Shown piece by piece: positions 53,231 to 60,044 of a stretch of DNA of 60,044 bases (its first letter is position 1; each line of letters opens with the position of its first letter). Location: positions 1 through 60,044 of the forward strand of contig JAYMTJ010000062.1 of assembly GCA_036897525.1 (NCBI GenBank). The letters are read 5' to 3'. The stretch comes from Pelargonium x hortorum (Eukaryota > Streptophyta > Magnoliopsida > Geraniales > Geraniaceae). The notes under the pieces were generated by a model, which worked only from the letters and a program-made list of their open reading frames with translations, did not search any database and had not been told where the DNA came from. Made by a program: the position numbers and the translations under genes.

Positions 53231-54440
53231 TGTAGGAAATCTCTCTACAGGAAATCACTTAGTAGAAGAAACCCTATCTTTTCTTTACCTGTGAATAGCA
53301 CTTCCTTCTTTCTCCTCCCTAAAAAAAGCTAAATAAAGTAACCGCTGCTTATCCATAAGTCCTAACTCTTTATCTAAATGAATTATCCGTTAAAACATTG
53401 AGCTTGAGACCTCAAAAATCGAGAGTTCGAATCGTGTTAGCTATTCAACTACAGAATACCGTAACCCTTTTCTTATTAGTATTTGTATTAGCTTTTCTAA
53501 CTTATTCTTTTGTAAGAGCCTAACCCCACTTTTATAAGAATGGCAAGAAAGCAGTCCTTTTCTCAGTGTATAGAATCTTCCCCGTCTCTCCATTCCTCCG
53601 GCTACGCTTCAGATACGACAACTATACTTAGTGACCTTAATTACTAGAAATTCCATTACTACCTAATAAAGGTAGAGTAATACAATAACTAGAAAACCCA
53701 TTAATTCAAGAGAATTTAGACTGTGTCAAGTCCCAGCTAATGGACAATCAGCCAGCTAGCGATTACCAACTCTATGATCAAGTACTTCAACTCTCAAAAT
53801 AAGAAATTAGAATACTATCTAGGTTGGCACAGAGATACAGCTTACAAAACAAAGAATACATAATCGGAATCCTCTCTAAAATGCAATGCTTTAAAGTTAA
53901 AGGGTCTTTCCTATATACTAGATAATTCACAACTGCTTACTTTAATAGTAGTTAGAGATTCTAGCCTCCCAGTTCATTCTGTTAACTCCTTTACGGTCAC
54001 TGTCATCAAGTTAAAACTACTAAACTGGAACTCGTTTAAGCTTTCTTTTCTTAGATTCTTTAGCAACAGTATCTGCTGCACGCAAACACAGAACAGAATC
54101 CCTGTTAAACTCAAAGAAGGAATTCTGTTTAGCTTCAATGCCGGCGATACAGCCTGTTTTCCTTTAGCAGCAAACAACAAAACCAAGAAGACTGAATGAA
54201 GTCAAAGAAGCAGCAGAATATAAAGTCTCATACTTTTTCTAAGCCCCTTTTCAAAAAAAAAAAGTTCTTAGTTCAAAGCTAGAAATGCTGCCAAATTCTC
54301 AACCAGCTTAAACTTAAAGCGTAACTCCTCGAAAAAACTAAGCATAAACCTACACTAAAGCACTTTATTAAGATTATGATAAGACAAGTTTTTAAATTAC
54401 TACAAAGTAACTCCTAACTCGGACTTAATGAATTAGGATA
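53231..54440. other. AT-rich gene desert, C/A-rich block
   Basis: No gene is recognised. The plus strand is C/A-rich. A T-loop-like word, gttcgaat, near 53.42 kb lacks a pairing stem. The 70-codon minus-strand frame at 53974-54186 has no motif. Confidence 0.5.
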
Positions 54441-56440
54441 TGAGAAAAGGAGTAGGTTTTCAAAAAAGGCTCCTGCTATAGTGCGGTCGGGCATAAACCT
54501 GCGAGCCTAGAGGAAATCTTGCATGTAGGAGTCAGTTCTTATTTTTGGAGTATTAGATTTCTCTGTATACTATACATTAAAGTGATATCCTTGTATTTAC
54601 AATTTGCCAAACAAACTGGAGATCACTATTCGGTAACATAGGAGTATGTATACTTTATAAGAAAGACTTCTGTAGGACCCTAAATCTACTATAGGAGAAT
54701 TCCAAAAGAGAGAGAGCCTTGCTAGTACTGCAACAAATTTATATGGACCTGCTTGCTTTATTTACAAGATCCCTTGTTTCAACTGTTTACTATGGAATAT
54801 ATCTAAATATAAAGGAATTCCTAAATATAAACCTAAGTGCTGCGTCTGAGTGTCCCGTTTTCACTTAGCAGTCGAAAGAACCGAACCCTCTCTTACCCCA
54901 AATAGGTAAGTAAGCAACTAGAATAGAAAATGTTTGATAGACCTACTTCCTAGAATGCTGCTGATGTAATTGTATAAATAGAATATCAGAACCTAGCAAT
55001 AGAGCTTTTAAACAAACTATTTAAATCACAATACGCGATAGTTTAAGGGACCTCCCCTATAAAAATATATTAAAAAATTCACGGGGTTTGGCGTTTCACT
55101 TATGCAATTGAAGAATTTCGTTTACTTAGGTTAGGTAGTGAGTTTTTACTTTACGACTACTTACTACTGTATTCACGCTTCATAGAATAACTCAATTTCC
55201 TGTAAGGTTAAATAAAAGGATAACGTAAAAAATGCAAGTATAAAAAGGAATTTTTTCTCAACTACAGGATTTGAGAACATATACGCAATAACTTTTTTTC
55301 CCTAACCAGACCAGGGGTCTCCTATACACTCACTACACATATATACTATAGCTTGTCTTATATAAATAACTAAGGTAATGGAACCTGAACACAGAAAGGA
55401 TTCACGGGTCCGAACTAATCCAATCTGGAATACTAACTTTGAGCAAAGGGCTATTATGCAATAAGATTGAGTCAATAAGGGTAGTTGTTACTAGTACCTA
55501 TTCCTGTATAGCTGCTTGATAAGCTCTAGGAATTTAAGTAAGAGGGTATAATTTGAATTACCAGTTTTACTAATAATTAAAGGAAAAACGGGTTAGGTTT
55601 TATGTCTAAAAGTGGCCAATGAGGTAATTTATTACTCTTCTAAAGCTGGTAAGGCCTCGTCTGAAGAAAAATGAAGAATAAGAGAGGGGATAATCCCCGC
55701 GGCAACCCAAGTGAAAGAAACCTCATCAACGATACCAGGATCGCTAACAAAATGCTTAAAAATAAGACATCATAGCTGCAAGCTTCTTTTTTGTCTAAGG
55801 ATTTAGATAAAACAGCAACTAAGATGAAGACTATGATGAAAAGTAATCGCATACATTTGACTCGGGTAAACAGGAATGTTGGTAGAGTAAGAAAGAAGCA
55901 TAACCATAAGGATTCTACTTAGCACTGAGATAACAATTACTTGAATATATGATAGATACATTTCAATTTATTGTCTTTAGATTTTAAGTTGAATAGTCTT
56001 ACCTTACTATAAACACCACGGCAAAATGCTGCTAAGAGAATAGAACAGTATCACGGATAGGTACTGACTTAGCAAGAGGGCGCCTTAGAAGAAAGAGTGT
56101 TGGGATGAGCTTGCATTTATTCTTCTGTTTGGGATGGTAGGAAGAAAGAGAAGAACAAACTCTAGCCATCAAGAGGTCCTTAGCCCTCCAAAACAGGCAT
56201 CTATCTTGACTCAGAGCTAGACGGGGATAGGCTTTCTTCTTTATTCTAGGTTCAATGTTGGAATAGAAAGTTAGTTAAGAGAGAAGATTCTTCCCTGTAC
56301 TCTTGTTAGGGTTCTCTTATGAATTGTACTTAGTGTAGAGAGGAGTTAGTTTAAGAGTTAGAGTATATATTGATAGTAATTAGAGTTTATTAGTTTAGAT
56401 GTTTGTTATAGTTCCACTTTGTTAAGGAGAATTCCCTTTT
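54441..56440. other. AT-rich gene desert, mixed then G/A-leaning
   Basis: No gene is recognised. Strand bias is mixed to about 55.5 kb, then G/A-leaning to about 56.4 kb. The 70-codon minus-strand frame at 55640-55852 is hydrophobic, which is easily produced by AT-rich DNA. The 56.04-56.40 kb part has a more island-like texture. Confidence 0.5.
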
Positions 56441-57240
56441 GTATGTACTAGCTTATGATATGAACAACTAAAACCCAAAGGAAACTAAAGAACTCTGTTT
56501 ATGTTATTCAACTACACCACCCATAAAGAATTAGAGAAAGACTAGATAGTTCTTTCCTCTCCAAATCCTATGAATACCCGGCAACAATAGAATCCTATAT
56601 TACTTGTTATCCAGGCACTTTCCGAAAATAGTTACAATTATCTGTTATCAATTCACGCTTAGAAGTAGAAAGTTACCAGCGACAACAAAGGAATATCAAA
56701 GAAAGAAATTGAATCAGGTTTCTACCATATCAATGTCAGCTTAACACCCAAACCAACAAGAGACAAGCTCAGCTCTTGCCTCATGCCTTTCTAAGACTCC
56801 TGCTAAAGCTTGCTATATAGATAGAACGTCCTTACTTATTTTAGTGTTACTGTGGTCGAAACGAAGAGAACTGGTTTATGTTATCCTAAATTACATTGCC
56901 GGCGATGCTAAACAAAGGATTCCTTGCCAAATACTGTCGTTTATAATGACTCTATCCGGATACTCAAAACCGAAAGAAATACCACAACTATTACTTCGTT
57001 CTTTTGAAAGCTTTAACCTTACTGACTATAAAGATCAAAGCAGCTAACGAAAGCCTTTGACTTGTACGGGAATTGCAATAGAGTTTAAAGGAATATCCTA
57101 CTTAACACTGTATAAACTTATTTAAGCATTTTTTTAACTTAGCCCTGTGGTCTATATAATCCTTATACCCGAGATTCTCGTATTAGAATTTATTTACCTT
57201 AGTCTTAAAGAAGCTTTTTTTCTCTTTTCTCGGAGTTGCA
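56441..57240. other. Gene desert, C/A-rich, with an inverted copy of the island repeat
   Basis: No gene is recognised. The plus strand is C/A-leaning. It contains the minus-strand copy of the dispersed island repeat at 56754-56781. A 67-codon frame at 56844-57047 has no recognisable domain. Confidence 0.5.
56754..56781 (-). repeat. Dispersed island repeat, inverted variant
   Basis: Read on the minus strand, this matches the repeat at 25216-25236 and 58063-58083, except for three extra bases (gag) near the loop. It shares the following ttgttg with the 58.06-kb copy. It lies 1.3 kb from that copy in inverted orientation. Confidence 0.6.
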
Positions 57241-57265
57241 GGTTCCTGTATTTCCGGTTTTCAAA

Positions 57266-57661
57266 TCAATAAATAAAGGAGTAGAGTGAGAGTATGCTTA
57301 AAGCTCCAACAAATCCAGTGTTAATTCCAATTAAAAGAAAAGAGGGGTTTTCTTTCAAATTATAGCTAATAGGTAGAAGAACTCCTTGCTTGGTTTTACA
57401 TAGTGGGTAAACTTCTATTTCTATTAAGGCGTTAAATAAAAGTCGTGTCAGTCTCCTCAATACCATTTTAGTGGGGCTTGGAGTTAGGGTATTTGACTGA
57501 ACAAGATGGAATGAAACTGAGTTTGTAAGTGAATGAACTAGAAATCCTATAGAGATAGAAAGCTTGATTGTTAGCCGGAGGTGCAATTGTCTTTTGAGAG
57601 TAGATTCCTGGTAAGCTGTAGAATGTGAGTGAAAGAATGCTAGCTTTGCTTTAGGTTGCAA
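57266..57661 (-). other. 131-codon open reading frame, longest in window, unassigned
   Basis: The conceptual product is basic in its first half and has a hydrophobic C-terminal segment (about residues 110-131, rich in Ile, Leu, Gly, Phe) that could span a membrane. A short N-terminal hydrophobic region with a transmembrane end is seen in some chimeric plant mitochondrial ORFs, but no fragment of a known gene such as cox1 or atp8 was recognised here. The island's composition makes a frame of this length plausible by chance. Confidence 0.12.
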
Positions 57662-58062
57662 GTGGTGTCGATTGCTATGCTAGTGTTACTATAGGAACTG
57701 TAGAGCCTAGACAGTGTATTATAATTCCTCAGTTTACTAATCCATCAGGTCGAGGGAACATTTGCTTGTACTATTAAACCCTTGAAAGTTTGGAAGGACA
57801 TAAAGAACACAGCCTCTGTAATTCCATGCACTCATCTAGTCAGAGTTGAACCGGTCCTCGGTGCTGTCATATTCTTGTTGTACTGAGCTACAGACTTATT
57901 GCTATTGCTTTACCAAAGCATCTTAGCAGTGTTTGTTCTTGGATGCGAGGTTAAGGACAATTCCTAAGGTTCTTCACCGATACCACTAGGACCCTTATGA
58001 TAGCGAGCCTGGAAGATCTCATATCCGAATGACATTGTCGGTATAGCCCAAGTTGCTAGGAA

Positions 58063-58083
58063 AGGCAAGAGCTTGTCTCTTGT
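58063..58083 (+). repeat. Dispersed island repeat, copy 2
   Basis: Identical over 21 bases to 25216-25236, 33 kb away in the same orientation. Same-orientation repeats can recombine to separate subgenomic circles in plant mitochondria, although copies this short are usually substrates only rarely. Confidence 0.7.
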
Positions 58084-58125
58084 TGTTGTCCGTAGGTCAA
58101 TTAGTCATTCATCCTAAACAAGTAG

Positions 58126-58470
58126 CTAGTGTATTCTGTACTTGTTTGCTAGGAACCATAGGTCCGATAGTAAGATAGTGTGTTGGCAGAAAGCTGTACT
58201 TGTCAGCTCTAAGCAGTCAAGTAGGCAAGATTTCTCTTGGTCTTGTTGTTGCTGTTGAAGGAAGGTGCAGCTAGCAACACCGACTGTATTCTCAACAGGA
58301 CTTGCTGAGTGGCTTAGAGTAGGCAATCCATAGAAAAGAGAGCACAACTTCCAAGAAGAAGTGGAGTTAGAGTCTTGAGTTCCGGTGCTGGTAGCTAGGA
58401 AGCTGGGTAAGTAGGATGCGGTATAGGCCGTCAAAGCAAATGAAAGAATGTGAGTGCTAGCATCAAGCAT
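58126..58470 (-). other. 114-codon open reading frame, unassigned
   Basis: The product is Ser/Thr/Leu-rich with a run of five Gln (encoded by a short ttgctgttg-type stretch). It has no recognised domain or catalytic motif. It is collinear with the frames at 57266-57661 and 59098-59451, with gaps of roughly 460 and 630 bases, but there is no shared regulatory sequence to suggest an operon. Probably a chance frame in higher-G+C DNA. Confidence 0.1.
58270..58285 (+). repeat. 16-base direct repeat, first copy
   Basis: The word gctagcaacaccgact occurs here and again exactly at 59012-59027. A shorter related word (tcaccgact) occurs in the left island near 25.49 kb. Confidence 0.75.
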
Positions 58471-59011
58471 AAATGCTTGCCTACACTGGTCTCAATTTTC
58501 TTATTCGAAGTGTCTCTTCATCTTCCTGTTCAGTAAGAAAAGGGTCAAATTGTCAACTGCAAAGAATTGTTCTCATGTTGGTGATGGTATAGCGTTAGTG
58601 TTCTATGCTGGCTAGTGAGCTCTAATTCCTTCTGCTCGCTGAACAAGAGAGTATGAAGTTGGAGAAGGGAAGTAGGCTCTCAACAGCTATTGGCAAAGAA
58701 GTCTGCGCTTAAGTGCCGAGAAGACGGAGCTTAGCTACTTCGTTTTGCAGGGTCCGGGATAATAACTCCCAAAACTACTTCATTTAGTAAGTAGAACAAA
58801 AAGTATCCGGTCATAAAAGCCTAACAAATTGTACCTTTCTTCGAAAACAGAAGAAGTTCCATTAAATTCTAAGACAAACCCTTCCAAAGGGATCCAAATT
58901 GAATATAATAAGTTGCATTTGAACCCGAGGAAAAGAAAAAGCGCATTCCATTCTCCCAAGGGTCCCTGACTAGAAGATACAGTTCATTTCAGATGCAAAG
59001 GACTGGTTTAG

Positions 59012-59027
59012 GCTAGCAACACCGACT
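59012..59027 (+). repeat. 16-base direct repeat, second copy
   Basis: Exact second copy of gctagcaacaccgact, 742 bases downstream of the first, in the same orientation and within the same island. Confidence 0.75.
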
Positions 59028-59097
59028 AGAGAGTGCTTTGCTTAGCTAGCATTGGGTTCCTACTTGCTCCATCGACTGACTAAGATAGAGCTTCCCT

Positions 59098-59451
59098 TCA
59101 AGTTGACTTATAAGTGTTCGGTTGACAGCTGACAAGTACAAGGCGACCGAAGGTTGAGTACGGACAATACATAAGTTCAAGTCCCATAAACAGCTTACTG
59201 ACACCTGACCAAGTGCTTATGTTTGGCTTGGTAAAGCTGATAACTGAATAGTCTATCCTTTGTAATGCAATCTCTCGACTAGAGCTATTGACTTCAAGTA
59301 CTGTCCGATGGGATGAGAGTGTTCCATAGTAGCTTTCAAGCGGTTTCAGTGACAGTGTTCGGTGGAAGTAAGCCTTGTAGGCCTGAGCTGTAGGTGTATG
59401 CACAGTCGGTACACATGCAAGGAAGTATGCCAGATGCTCTAACTGGCACAT
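59098..59451 (-). other. 117-codon open reading frame, unassigned
   Basis: The conceptual product has scattered Ser, Thr, Tyr and a few Cys residues, without regular spacing that would suggest a metal-binding fold. No family was recognised. It lies wholly in the right island, where stops are scarcer; most likely a chance frame. Confidence 0.1.
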
Positions 59452-59860
59452 GGATGCTAGTCATGCACTCTTTACTAAGATGCTACATGAATAATCAATT
59501 ACCTGTACTCTTCTAGTCTTAGGACCAAAGAAGATAAAACCTGAAAAGCGAATGCCCAGTCGATGGTCAAGTAGGCTAGTTTCTCTGGTCGAGGAGAGAC
59601 TTTCTCCGATCTATCAGTACCGGTTGCAGCTAGATAGTGAGCCACAGCCAAAGCATAAGCACTAACCATAGCCCTAGTAGCCCTATTCCTTGGAGGCCAA
59701 CGTTCATAACAAGAAAGAAAGAAAGAGAGCTACACTTGCAAAGGACATAGAATCCAACCGATAATCCAACGGAAGCTATAGAACTAACTGCTCATGAACG
59801 AGCAATCCCTTATCCTTAAGATTGCATTTCTACTTCGAAGGTTGCTATCTCTTTTATTGA

Positions 59861-60044
59861 AACTTTTCCACGAGTAAAGGGTCCGTTTCTACCTTTGTAA
59901 CAGACTGAAAACCAAATTGTACTCTTTTTATAGAAATTCTTGCAAACTTTTCTACTATATAGAGACATATTCTATCCACATCTATATTTTCCAATTCCAA
60001 TTAGGAACTAAGAAAAGGAGATTATTCTTAACTTAGCAAAATCT
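59861..60044. other. Return to AT-rich desert sequence
   Basis: After the right island the DNA again becomes A+T-rich with desert-type words. No gene is seen. The two ends of the window show no obvious overlap that would prove a closed circle. Confidence 0.5.

Larger units (their letters stand above)
57241..59860. other. Right island of ordinary plant-mitochondrial-type spacer
   Basis: G+C reaches about 50% in hand-counted lines (58261-58320: 30 of 60; 59341-59400: 31 of 60). Texture matches the left island, and it shares short exact words with it (21 bases at 58063, 14 bases at 58686). It also has an internal 16-base direct repeat (58270-58285 and 59012-59027). Three of the window's four frames over 100 codons are here on the minus strand, as expected where A+T-rich stop triplets are rarer. 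No known gene was recognised. The left edge is gradual (57.25-57.65 kb); composition drops again after about 59.86 kb. Confidence 0.55.

Noticed and set aside
53418-53440. T-loop-like gttcgaat suggesting a tRNA
   Set aside because: The flanking bases do not pair into a T-stem and no anticodon arm is found at the right distance.
1-60044. CRISPR array
   Set aside because: The recurrent dyads are short and degenerate with irregular spacing; there are no identical 23-40 base repeats with uniform spacers and no cas genes.
1-60044. Plant nuclear origin with old transposons
   Set aside because: CpG is not visibly depleted, and no terminal repeats, reverse transcriptase or transposase motifs were recognised; not excluded without a search.

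Overview
The window looks like intergenic DNA from an expanded seed-plant mitochondrial genome, for three reasons. (1) CpG is not visibly depleted, unlike plant nuclear DNA. (2) Two islands, about 24.66-26.40 kb and 57.25-59.86 kb, have 43-52% G+C in hand-counted 60-base lines and the texture of ordinary angiosperm mitochondrial spacers. (3) No densely packed genes appear. The host was not identified. Enlarged multichromosomal mitochondrial genomes with gene-free chromosomes are known (for example some Silene species), and this DNA would fit one, but that is inference from style, not from a match.

Layout: apart from the two islands, nearly everything is AT-rich (about 25-40% G+C in hand-counted lines). 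No reading frame in the window exceeds 131 codons, which is about what chance gives at this composition. I recognised no protein gene, rRNA, intact tRNA, plastid insert, intron, transposon or CRISPR array. Three of the four frames over 100 codons lie on the minus strand of the right-hand island. That island has fewer A+T-rich stop triplets, so chance explains them.

The desert has structure. It is a patchwork of 0.5-3 kb blocks in which the plus strand is alternately C/A-rich and G/T-rich, often with abrupt switches (near 4.05, 10.1, 37.0, 40.5, 41.2, 53.2 and 56.4 kb). Across both block types there is a recurrent short dyad, a G/A-rich half followed by a C/T-rich half (such as AAGGGTTCCCTT, GGAGCCTCCCTT, AAGGGAACCCTTT), seen every few tens of bases in the stretches I examined. 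A second recurrent word is AAATGAAATGA and its complement. The islands share other short repeats with each other (14-21 identical bases).

Small features that can be read directly include perfect hairpins (14281-14313, 33305-33322, 45961-45981), long palindromes (12081-12098, 19133-19146, 42132-42145), short tandem repeats and homopolymer tracts. Since no genes are present, no pathway or operon can be reconstructed. The main interest is the two-compartment composition, the strand-asymmetry blocks and the recurrent dyad.
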